NCBI GenBank assembly: GCA_040399685.1
Contig: JBBART010000029.1
Location: 1-55,396, forward strand
Origin: CAIQQQ01 sp040399685
GTDB lineage: Bacteria > Pseudomonadota > Alphaproteobacteria > Acetobacterales > Acetobacteraceae
Reading direction: 5' to 3'
Length of the DNA: 55,396 nt
Part shown: positions 28,579 through 35,484 of the stretch, piece after piece
Layout of the letters: every line of letters begins with the position of its first letter
How positions within the stretch are numbered: position 1 is the first letter of the stretch
The notes under the pieces: model-generated
The model's input: only the letters and a program-made list of their open reading frames with translations
Told to the model about the DNA's origin: nothing
The model's database searches: none
Made by a program: the position numbers and the translations under genes

Positions 28579-29336
28579 TGCTGTTCAGCCCAGGCGCCTG
28601 GCTCGCCTTTCTTTGCGCGCTTGGCGCCGCCCTTCTCTGGGTGGGAATGCCGGGCGCCGGGCGGTTCTTCGTCAGCCTGGCCGTGCTGGCATTTGCTGCC
28701 ATCTGCCTGCTGCCGCTCGATCAATGGGCCCTGGCACCGCTGGAAGCGCGCTTTCCCCCACCCGCACCCGGCGGCCGGTATGATGGCATCATCGTGCTCG
28801 GCGGCGCGCTGGAAACAGGGATGACCCAGGATCGTGGCCGCCCGTCGCTGAATTGGGCGGCCGAGCGACTGACCGAATTCGCCACGCTCGCCCGCCTGCA
28901 CCCCGAGGCACGCCTTGTGTTCACCGGCGGCCCGCTGCCCAATTTCCCGGACGGCCCGCCGGAAGCCGATGGCGTGCGAACCCTTTTGGCCGGCCTGGGC
29001 ATCCCGCCCGACCGCGTCGCGTTCGAAAGCCAATCGCTCACCACCTGGGAGAACGCGACCTTGTCCCACGCCTTGGTGCAGCCAAAGCCGGATGAAAAAT
29101 GGCTGTTGATCACCTCGGCCAGCCACATGGCCCGCTCGATCGGCGCCTTCCGCCAAACAGGATGGAACGTGCAGGCCGATCCGGTGGGCTTCAAAACCTT
29201 CCGCACGCCCAGCGCCCGCGCCCGCCGCGGCTTTGGCGAACGCATGGCGCTGCTCGACCTGGCGGCGCATGAATGGATTGGGTTGGCCTATTACCGCTTC
29301 CGCGACCGCAGCCCCAGCCTGTTTCCGCGCCCCTGA
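28578..29336 (+). CDS. YdcF family membrane protein (DUF218)
   Basis: The protein has 252 residues. Two N-terminal hydrophobic helices (about 8-24 and 29-50) anchor a DUF218 domain. It has YDGIIVLGGALE, the acidic/amide motif ARLVFTGGP, ESQSLTTWENA and LLITSASHMARSIGAFR, all typical of YdcF/SanA/ElyC proteins. Family members affect envelope and peptidoglycan-lipid carrier homeostasis, and the reaction is not known. ATG 28578 overlaps a short upstream ORF. It converges with the regulator gene 12 bp downstream. Confidence 0.85.
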   Translation: MLFSPGAWLAFLCALGAALLWVGMPGAGRFFVSLAVLAFAAICLLPLDQWALAPLEARFPPPAPGGRYDGIIVLGGALETGMTQDRGRPSLNWAAERLTEFATLARLHPEARLVFTGGPLPNFPDGPPEADGVRTLLAGLGIPPDRVAFESQSLTTWENATLSHALVQPKPDEKWLLITSASHMARSIGAFRQTGWNVQADPVGFKTFRTPSARARRGFGERMALLDLAAHEWIGLAYYRFRDRSPSLFPRP

Positions 29337-29348
29337 ACCGAGTCCAGC

Positions 29349-31478
29349 CTACCCCGCCGGCAATCCGGCCCGCCGCAATCCGTCCAAATAGAGCGCCAGA
29401 TCCTCCGGCCGCCGCAGCGCGCTGCGGGCCGATGCCTTGGCCAACGTGAAACCTGGCTCGATACGGAGCAACTTCGCCTTCACCTCCGCCGCCTCCGCCA
29501 CGCGGCCCATATGTCCCAAAGCCGACAGCAGCCCCTTGCAGGTCGCAGACATCGCGGGATTGAGCGCCAACGAACGGCGACCCGCCACCACAACCGCCTC
29601 GTAATCTCGCAACATCAGGCTGGGCACCATCAATGTGGAATCGAAAAAAAAACCATGTGGATCGAACGGCGAAAGCTGACGGGCGCGCAGCGCGTGCGTC
29701 ACCGCCGTCGCGTGATCGCCGGCAAACGTGTGCGACAGCGCCGAAGCCACCCAGGCAAAAGGCAAATTCGGGTTCAGCGCCAACGCCCGCTCATGCAGGC
29801 CGATCGTCTCGTTGATGTCCTTGTGAAGCAAAAAGCTGCGCACATAAGCCGCAATCGAAATCGCCCGAGCGCATCCCGGATCTAACATGACGGCGCGCTC
29901 TGCCAGCCTCTCCGCACGCTGCATGGCGTCCTGTGTGACGCCGGCCCACCCCTGACCGAGCAGGAAGGCATGCCAAAATGCCCACCAGCCGATAATTGTC
30001 GCTGAGTTGGGCGCAAGCCGCGCCGCCTTCTCCAATAATATTCCAGCTTCCAAATACTCCGGCTCGACCAGCCGATAGATCGCCGGCGCCGCGCGGAGCA
30101 TCATGTCATAGGCCGTCTCGTGTTCGTCCGCTTCCGACTGCCGGGCCACGACCCGCCGGCTTTCATGCAGCAACATCTGCGGGTCCACTTGGGCTGCGAT
30201 CTCGGCGGCGATCTCGTCCTGCATGGCCACAAGATCTGCTGAATCCCGTTCAAACCGGGCCGACCAAATCACCTCGGGCGCACCACGCTCACCACCGCCC
30301 TGCATATCCAGCAACCGCACCGTCACCCGGACATACTGCTTATCGCCGGCTCGGCTTCGTTGCACCGTGCCATCCAACAAAAAATCGAGATCGAGGCTGC
30401 GCCAATGCTCGGCGTTCCTGTCCGGCTCATGCGCGAGAGCCACGCCAGAGCCAGGCGAAAGCACGTTGATCCAGCGAAACCGGGCAAGGGCGTTCGTAAT
30501 CTCTTCGGAAAGACCGATGGCAATCGTGGCCTCGTCGTGCGGATCGGTGGTGCGAAAGACCGCAACGCCAACCCAGACACCGTCGGGTCTCGCCTCCACT
30601 GCGCCCCTCGACCTCGAAGCCGTCGAATGAACGCCTTCCGACGCCATCTGCGTGTCGTCGCCTGTGCGCAACCGCCCGGCCAGTGCTGACGTCTGTCGTG
30701 AAGGCGCAGTGCCACTGTGCAGCGCGAGTGCCTGCACGCATTGCTCGTAGGCTTCCAGCGCCGCCGGCCTGTTGCCGCTATCGCCATAGGCCCGGATCAG
30801 ATGCTGCCAGCCGGCTTCATGCCCCGGCGCAATGCCCACCAATCTGCCGGCTGCGGCGATAATGGCATCGGGCGCGTTTTGTTGCTTCAACACCAGTTCC
30901 GCCAGGATCGCAGCACCCGCCCGCACCCGTCTGGTCTCATCCACCAGCCATGCATCGAAGGCGGGGTCGATGCCGACCAGATCCTCAAGCAATTCGCCCT
31001 GCAACAAATCCAGCGCCTCGGGTTGGGCCAATGTGGCGCCGCTGAGCGCCTGCACATCCACCCAGAACAATCCGCTCTCCAGCTTCAACTGCTGCCGCCC
31101 GGTTTGCAGTGGGGGCAGGCCAAGCCCGTCAAGGAAATCTTGCACCTCGTGAACGCATTGCCGAAGCGAGGCCCGGCCCTGCTCTCGCTGGCGATTGCTC
31201 CACAAAAGGCTGGTGATGTGTTCGCGCAGCAAGGGGCGCGGGGCCGCCAAGGCAAGTATCGCCAGCAACGCACGTGCCTTGCGGGTGCGCGGAAGGTCCA
31301 CATCGCCCTGATCGTTGATTGCGGACATCGGGCCCATCAACCGCAGCCGGAAAAGCGTGTCCGTATGAGATGGCGCAGCTTCGTTGCTGTGCAAATCTGC
31401 CACCAAACTCAGGCCCTTGGTTCCAGAGAATGAGGCGATAGCATCACGACCTTTCGATCCGCCCCTGCGGAATGTCAT
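29349..31478 (-). CDS. SARP-type transcriptional regulator with TPR repeats
   Basis: The protein has about 709 residues. The N-terminus has an OmpR-like winged helix (TLFRLRLMGPMSAINDQGD, then TRKARALLAILALA), followed by a bacterial transcriptional activation domain with helical repeats to about residue 265. A middle domain (VGVAVFRTTDPHDEATIAIG, LDFLLDGTVQRS) resembles the FlgO/TolB-like module of similar regulators. TPR repeats fill the C-terminus (about 440-709). The start is probably ATG 31478, though AGGAG lies only one base away, so a slightly later start is possible. It diverges from the duplicated-motif peptide gene and is a candidate regulator of it. The signal is unknown. Confidence 0.78.
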   Translation of the reverse strand: MTFRRGGSKGRDAIASFSGTKGLSLVADLHSNEAAPSHTDTLFRLRLMGPMSAINDQGDVDLPRTRKARALLAILALAAPRPLLREHITSLLWSNRQREQGRASLRQCVHEVQDFLDGLGLPPLQTGRQQLKLESGLFWVDVQALSGATLAQPEALDLLQGELLEDLVGIDPAFDAWLVDETRRVRAGAAILAELVLKQQNAPDAIIAAAGRLVGIAPGHEAGWQHLIRAYGDSGNRPAALEAYEQCVQALALHSGTAPSRQTSALAGRLRTGDDTQMASEGVHSTASRSRGAVEARPDGVWVGVAVFRTTDPHDEATIAIGLSEEITNALARFRWINVLSPGSGVALAHEPDRNAEHWRSLDLDFLLDGTVQRSRAGDKQYVRVTVRLLDMQGGGERGAPEVIWSARFERDSADLVAMQDEIAAEIAAQVDPQMLLHESRRVVARQSEADEHETAYDMMLRAAPAIYRLVEPEYLEAGILLEKAARLAPNSATIIGWWAFWHAFLLGQGWAGVTQDAMQRAERLAERAVMLDPGCARAISIAAYVRSFLLHKDINETIGLHERALALNPNLPFAWVASALSHTFAGDHATAVTHALRARQLSPFDPHGFFFDSTLMVPSLMLRDYEAVVVAGRRSLALNPAMSATCKGLLSALGHMGRVAEAAEVKAKLLRIEPGFTLAKASARSALRRPEDLALYLDGLRRAGLPAG

Positions 31479-31499
31479 TCTCCTGTAGCAAACAAATAT

Positions 31500-31527
31500 T
31501 TGCAAATGTAGGATTTTATTCTTTACT
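31500..31527 (+). promoter_or_regulatory. Candidate promoter for the peptide gene, with AT-rich dyads
   Basis: TTGCAA (31500-31505) and TTTACT (31522-31527) are 16 bp apart. Two overlapping 10-bp palindromes (CAAATATTTG at 31493-31502 and ATTTGCAAAT at 31498-31507) cover the -35 region and lie 15 bp from the regulator's ATG. The site could control both directions. The leader to the peptide gene would be about 165 nt. Confidence 0.35.
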
Positions 31528-31698
31528 GTGGCCAGTTCGTGAGGAAATATGTCCTTGCCGCGCAGGTCAGGCGGCCTCCCGTCATTCCCATGCCCCTGAT
31601 TGCCGCACGGCCTATCGCCGCATCGGCAATATGCCGTGCCGCGATGCGTCAATTCAGCGGAAAACGGCAAATTAACGTGAACAACAGGACATCACCCC

Positions 31699-31899
31699 AT
31701 GACCAACACCGCAAACACCGTGCTGTCGCAGGCTTCAGCCCAGACCGTATCGAACCCGATCCGTCTCGGCGGCACCTTCCGCCTGCCACCGATGATGGGC
31801 GCTGCTTCCAAACCGGTTCAGGCCGGTGCCACGCCCGCCGAGGTGTCTGACTCCGGCCGCATTCGCCTCGGCGGCACCTTCCGCCTCAACGTCGCCTGA
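31699..31899 (+). CDS. 66-residue peptide with two IRLGGTFRL motifs
   Basis: The product is short and glycine/alanine/serine-rich. It carries two identical nine-residue motifs, IRLGGTFRL at 21-29 and at 55-63, the second almost at the C-terminus. The coding repeats match at 24 of 26 bases, and both differences are synonymous. There is no cysteine and no signal peptide. An AGGA lies before the ATG. A conserved repeated tail in a tiny protein, followed by a hairpin and a co-directional larger gene, resembles precursors of modified peptides, but it could equally be a small ligand or scaffold for its partner. I do not recognise the family. Confidence 0.65.
   Translation: MTNTANTVLSQASAQTVSNPIRLGGTFRLPPMMGAASKPVQAGATPAEVSDSGRIRLGGTFRLNVA
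31759..31784 (+). repeat. Intragenic repeat copy 1 (encodes IRLGGTFRL)
   Basis: The 26-bp unit matches 31861-31886 at 24 positions with a 102-bp period. The two mismatches are third-position and synonymous. Confidence 0.85.
31861..31886 (+). repeat. Intragenic repeat copy 2 (encodes IRLGGTFRL)
   Basis: This is the second copy of the unit at 31759-31784. It sits three codons before the stop. Confidence 0.85.
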
Positions 31900-31910
31900 C
31901 CTGATCGCCT

Positions 31911-31965
31911 GATACTGATACTGAGACTGAGACTGCGGCCGACGCCCCTCGCAGGCGCCGGCCGC
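31911..31965 (+). promoter_or_regulatory. Hexamer microrepeat and hairpin between peptide and partner gene
   Basis: Two GATACT and two GAGACT hexamers (31911-31934) lead directly into a hairpin. The outer stem is GCGGCCG (31935-31941) with CGGCCGC (31959-31965), and a further 4-bp inner stem follows a one-base mismatch. No strong T run follows. It could attenuate transcription so that the peptide is made in excess over the downstream protein. Confidence 0.5.
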
Positions 31966-31986
31966 GCCCTTCTTCCAGGAGCCATC

Positions 31987-32781
31987 ATGCAGCAATCCGT
32001 CGCGACCACCGACGCAGCTATGCCGCTCGTGCAGTTCCACCGGCTGATCGCGCAAACCCGGCTGCCGCAACGTGCGGACCGCGCGGCCGGCGGCACAATG
32101 CCCACCCGCGCCGCCCGCTTCTGTGATGCCATCACCGCCGCATCCGCCTTCGGCTATTACGTGTTCGCACCGCTGGACATCAGCCTGCTCTGGGACGGCG
32201 CTGACATCTGGTGGACATACGCTGGCACCGAAAATTGGCTCCTGCTGGAGGCCGCTCAATACCCAGGCTTCGAGTCGGCGTTCGATGCTGCCGCTCCGGC
32301 GGGCCTTGCCGGCTGCGCACCGCCGTTTCTCACAGCCTTGCCCGAACCCGGCCATGTCCAGATCTGGACCGGCCTGATGGCGCGCACCGCCCCGGATTGG
32401 AGCCTTTTGCTGCGCCCGGTCGCCAATTTCCCCGCGAATGGCGGCTTCGTCGCCTATGAGGGCATCGTCGAGACCGATCGCTGGTTCGGTCCACTCTTCA
32501 CCAATATCCGCCTCACGCGCACCCACGCCCCGGTCCGCATCAGCGCGCAAATGCCGTTGGTGCAGGTGCAGCCCCTGCCGCGCGCCCTCTATGCCGACAC
32601 CACACTCGATCGCATGGCCACGTTGCCCAACATGTCGGACATGTCGGTCAATGATTGGGAATCTTATCGCCTCAGCATCGTTGCACCCCAGGCCGATCCA
32701 AACCGGCCACTTGGTCGCTATGCCGTTGACGCCCGCCGCCGCCGTCGCTGTCCACAGGCTGGTCTGGCCGCCGAAGCCTGA
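31987..32781 (+). CDS. Peptide-associated protein of unknown function, DUF6065-like
   Basis: This 264-residue protein has no signal peptide. The conserved-looking core runs from AFGYYVFAPLDISLLWDG through VQIWTGLMARTAPDWSLLLRPVANFP and EGIVETDRWFGPLFTNIRLTR to PLVQVQPLPRALY. This resembles my memory of the DUF6065 family, which I cannot confirm here. No catalytic motif stands out, and the final 20 residues are arginine-rich and disordered. AGGAG lies five bases before the ATG, giving strong independent translation. It follows the duplicated-motif peptide by 87 bp and probably acts with it. Function unknown. Confidence 0.6.
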   Translation: MQQSVATTDAAMPLVQFHRLIAQTRLPQRADRAAGGTMPTRAARFCDAITAASAFGYYVFAPLDISLLWDGADIWWTYAGTENWLLLEAAQYPGFESAFDAAAPAGLAGCAPPFLTALPEPGHVQIWTGLMARTAPDWSLLLRPVANFPANGGFVAYEGIVETDRWFGPLFTNIRLTRTHAPVRISAQMPLVQVQPLPRALYADTTLDRMATLPNMSDMSVNDWESYRLSIVAPQADPNRPLGRYAVDARRRRRCPQAGLAAEA

Positions 32782-32801
32782 TCGCCATGGAGGCGCCCGG
32801 C

Positions 32802-33284
32802 TCACGCCACGGGCATCAACCTGCCCAAGCCGCTCTGTTGTCCGGCTTCATACAAAAATGTGATCAATTCCTGTGGCTGTGGCTCTGCATCCACTCTGCG
32901 CAACGCGGTCAAACCCCAAAGCTGCTCCAGCGCATCGACCGTGCCGTGGATCGCCGGGTCGTTATGGGTCGTCAGCAGGATCGGCATGTCGGCGTCATAG
33001 GCCGCAATGCCGCGCAACGCGGAACAGCTCGCCAGGCCGCGCGGGTCGAGCTCTGAAATCACCGCCATCGGCCGATGCTGGTGCAGTCTGAATGGCAGGT
33101 CGTGGTGTGAAACAACCACTTCCACCGCGATATCGAGCGCAGCACACATCGTCTTTAGCATATCCCGGGCGTCTCTCCCCAGGGTGAGCACAATCACCCG
33201 CCGCGCTTCCGGCTCCGTCATACCCATGTTTTCGGCCGACCTTGCGCGGCCAAGGACACTTCTCGTCGATTCATAAACAGTCAT
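32802..33284 (-). CDS. Degenerate receiver-like protein
   Basis: The protein has 160 residues. I chose ATG 33284 because AGGAGG lies five bases upstream; two earlier in-frame ATGs lack this. Residues 29-148 follow a receiver alternation of strands and helices: RRVIVLTLGRDARDMLKTM, MAVISELDP, MPILLTTHND, and a final LITFLYEAG helix. The phospho-acceptor strand reads VISELD rather than the usual VLLDL, and the conserved lysine is not evident. It probably acts by protein contact rather than phosphorylation. It converges with the peptide-partner gene, 20 bp away. Confidence 0.6.
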   Translation of the reverse strand: MTVYESTRSVLGRARSAENMGMTEPEARRVIVLTLGRDARDMLKTMCAALDIAVEVVVSHHDLPFRLHQHRPMAVISELDPRGLASCSALRGIAAYDADMPILLTTHNDPAIHGTVDALEQLWGLTALRRVDAEPQPQELITFLYEAGQQSGLGRLMPVA

Positions 33285-33613
33285 GGTCACCTCCTGCATG
33301 TCACACACGATTGTCTGCCTTCATGCCGCGCAGGCAAAGACGGCTGGGTGGCTATCTGCGTGAGTGTGCGGGAGTAAAACGTGAATTCGGCACCGGCGGG
33401 TGGGGCTCACCGTGATTTCGCCATGCGCCCCGGCCCCGCAAACGGCCATCCGCGAAGATTTTTCGACCTGTCAGCACTTTTTTGCGTTGTGGCCGCGCCT
33501 GCTTCCCGACCATAGACATTGCCGAAAGAATTCTCCGGTTTATATACGGCGGGCCGCGACAGCGCGACGTCGCCACGGTTTTGGTCCGAGATACGCAGAG
33601 AAGGTGACGGTTT
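33285..33613. other. Intergenic region with a cytochrome promoter candidate
   Basis: This 329-bp gap separates the divergent receiver-like and cytochrome c genes. It holds a plus-strand promoter candidate (33519-33546) and an upstream T-rich patch near 33479. I see no further gene or RNA in it. Confidence 0.5.
33519..33546 (+). promoter_or_regulatory. Candidate promoter for the diheme cytochrome c
   Basis: TTGCCG (33519-33524) and TATATA (33541-33546) are 16 bp apart. The predicted transcript start near 33553 gives a leader of about 60 nt. Confidence 0.45.
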
Positions 33614-34561
33614 ATGGATTCCATGCAGGTCAATAAGGTCTTCGCCGCCGTCCTGGTGTCGGGCATCGCCTTCTTCGTCGCCGGCCGGGTCGGCACGATT
33701 CTGGTGCCGAACGAACATCTGGCCAAGACAGCCATCAAGATCGACCTCCCAACCTCCGCTCCCGGCGTTGGCGCCCCGGCAGCCGAACTGCCGTTCGCCA
33801 CGCTGCTGGCCAGTGCTGATGTGAAGGCCGGCATGTCCGGCTTCGCCGCCGCCGGTTGTGTTGCCTGCCACTCTGTCAACGACGGCGGTAAGGCCGGCGT
33901 CGGCCCCAACCTCTACGGTATCGTCGGTGCCACCCAGGCCAACCACGAAGGCTATGCTTACTCTGCAGCCCTCAAGGGCAAGGGCGGCAAATGGTCGTTC
34001 GATGAACTGAACGCATGGCTGATCAAGCCTGCCGCCTACGCCCCCGGCACCAAAATGTCGTTCGCGGGCTTGGTCGATGGCAAGAAGCGTGCGGATATCA
34101 TCGCCTATCTCAACACTCTGCAGGCGACCCCGCTGCCGTTGCCCGCAGCAGCCCCTGCATCCGCTGCCGCGGCAACGCCCGCCCCGGCTCCTGCGGGCGC
34201 CGAGCCTCTCGCCGTTCTGCTGGCCAAGGCAGACGTCGCGGCGGGTCAAAAATCCTCGTCGCAACTCGGCTGCGTTGCGTGTCACTCGTTCAACGAGGGC
34301 GGCAAGAACGGTCTGGGCCCCAATGTCTACAACGTTGTGGGCAAGCCCATCGCCGCCCATGAAGGATATGTCTATTCGGCCGCGCTGAAGGGCAAGGGCG
34401 GGGAATGGAGCTATGACAACCTCAACGGCTGGCTCCAAAAGCCGGCCACCTTCGCAGCTGGCACCAAGATGAGCTTCGTCGGCATCGCTGACCCCCAGGT
34501 GCGCGCCAACGTGATCGCCTATCTGCGCAGCCTGTCGCCGCAGCCGGTGCCTCTGCCGTAA
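33614..34561 (+). CDS. Membrane-anchored tandem diheme cytochrome c
   Basis: This 315-residue protein has an N-terminal signal-anchor helix (about 8-31). Two class I cytochrome c domains follow, joined by an Ala/Pro linker near 175-198. Each has CVACH heme attachment (C82-H86 and C220-H224) and a distal methionine in GTKMSF (M148 and near M286). The two domains are close duplicates: HEGY.YSAALKGKGG occurs in both. It should be a periplasmic electron carrier held to the inner membrane, related to cytochrome c552/CycM types. It precedes a convergent HiPIP gene, suggesting a shared respiratory or photosynthetic electron chain. Confidence 0.92.
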   Translation: MDSMQVNKVFAAVLVSGIAFFVAGRVGTILVPNEHLAKTAIKIDLPTSAPGVGAPAAELPFATLLASADVKAGMSGFAAAGCVACHSVNDGGKAGVGPNLYGIVGATQANHEGYAYSAALKGKGGKWSFDELNAWLIKPAAYAPGTKMSFAGLVDGKKRADIIAYLNTLQATPLPLPAAAPASAAAATPAPAPAGAEPLAVLLAKADVAAGQKSSSQLGCVACHSFNEGGKNGLGPNVYNVVGKPIAAHEGYVYSAALKGKGGEWSYDNLNGWLQKPATFAAGTKMSFVGIADPQVRANVIAYLRSLSPQPVPLP

Positions 34562-34580
34562 GCTAGATTCAACCAAACAC

Positions 34581-34616
34581 AAAAAGGGCGGCGGGAGAAA
34601 TCCCGCCGCCCTTTTT
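34581..34616. terminator. Strong bidirectional intrinsic terminator
   Basis: An 11-bp stem (34586-34596 with 34601-34611, GC-rich with an A-T closing pair) encloses a GAAA tetraloop. It is flanked by AAAAA on the left and TTTTT on the right. It therefore works for the cytochrome gene on the plus strand and the HiPIP gene on the minus strand. Confidence 0.92.
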
Positions 34617-34638
34617 CATGTCCAGACGCCGCGAAGGT

Positions 34639-34920
34639 TCACCCCTCTTTGGGCGCGAATGCCACGCACCAGCCGGTCGCGGCAATCGGGCCGACCACGA
34701 TGGCGCATGCCGCCGGGGGCTGCCACTGGGTGCATCTGGTGCACTGGTTGCCGTCCTTCGGTGTGGCCTGATACTGCACCAGGGCCTGCGCCAGTTTCTC
34801 CTGCGCCATCTTTTGCCCTGCGTTGGCGCGTGTGGCGCACAGGCCGGCGCCAGCGGCAAGAATGCCAAGTCCGGTCTGCAAGACCGCGCGACGCGGCGAG
34901 CCGGTGTTGCTCTCGATCAT
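34639..34920 (-). CDS. High-potential iron-sulfur protein (HiPIP) with Tat signal
   Basis: The 93-residue precursor begins with a twin-arginine signal (SPRRAVLQTGLGILAAGAG), cleaved near residue 34. The mature domain has four cluster cysteines, C60, C63, C72 and C85, in the HiPIP pattern CxxC...C...GWC, with PPAACAIVVGPIAATGWCVAF. HiPIPs carry electrons in the periplasm at high potential, typically to photosynthetic reaction centres or terminal oxidases in proteobacteria. It is convergent with the diheme cytochrome and shares its terminator. Recognition is secure; the partner is inferred. Confidence 0.93.
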   Translation of the reverse strand: MIESNTGSPRRAVLQTGLGILAAGAGLCATRANAGQKMAQEKLAQALVQYQATPKDGNQCTRCTQWQPPAACAIVVGPIAATGWCVAFAPKEG

Positions 34921-35196
34921 AGTTTCGATCCTTATTTTTCAACGTCTTTGCGGAAATGGTGGTGGTTCGCACTTTGTCCATCCCCGTCGTCTGACCGCGT
35001 CCAGGACCGTGACCAAAACGGACCTGTGGTCTTAGAGATTTCAGGCCGAACGGCAGCGACGTGCTGAACAACAGGCATGTGCACCCAAGCAGACAGCCAA
35101 AATCTGAGCTGAAACGCGTATTCGGGGGGATGCGAGAGGTCAAGCTTCCTGCTAGTCAACGCGCGTGATGCAAGCCCTGACAGAAGGAAGCCCGTG

Positions 35197-35484
35197 ATGG
35201 CCGACGGAGACAAGACCGAAACCACGACCGTCGATCTGGACGCCACGGAAGTGGCCCTGGTGATCGGCGAAGAAGACGGCGCCATGTCCGTCCGCGTCGT
35301 CACCGGCAGCGATGTGCCGCCTGACGCCACGGAAATGCCAGCCGCACCCGAGATCGTGCTGGCCCTGGCCATGCGTCTGCTCAAGGACCCCGATTTCCAC
35401 GACGACGTCCTTGATTGGTACTACGAACACCAAGACGACGAAGACGAGGACGAGGAAGAAGGCGAGGAGGAGGAAAAGGGCTGA
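35197..35484 (+). CDS. Small acidic protein upstream of the radical SAM gene
   Basis: The product is 95 residues. AAGGAAG lies seven bases before ATG 35197, so I prefer this over GTG 35194. A structured-looking part (EVALVIGEEDGAMSVRVVTG, PEIVLALAMRLLKDPDFHDDVLDWYYEH) is followed by about 15 almost wholly acidic residues. The last codons are GAA AAG GGC TGA, which contain the slippery pattern A AAG GGC in the zero frame. The radical SAM protein is in the -1 frame. It may be made alone or, by frameshifting, as the N-terminus of the next protein. Function unknown. Confidence 0.6.
   Translation: MADGDKTETTTVDLDATEVALVIGEEDGAMSVRVVTGSDVPPDATEMPAAPEIVLALAMRLLKDPDFHDDVLDWYYEHQDDEDEDEEEGEEEEKG
35475..35481 (+). 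promoter_or_regulatory. Candidate -1 frameshift or CTG-start junction
   Basis: A AAG GGC precedes the stop TGA 35482-35484 directly, and a -1 slip continues into the radical SAM frame. AGGAGG at 35468-35473 is seven bases before CTG 35481, which overlaps the stop as CTGA. Either slippage or CTG re-initiation would explain the missing standard start codon. Confidence 0.5.
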
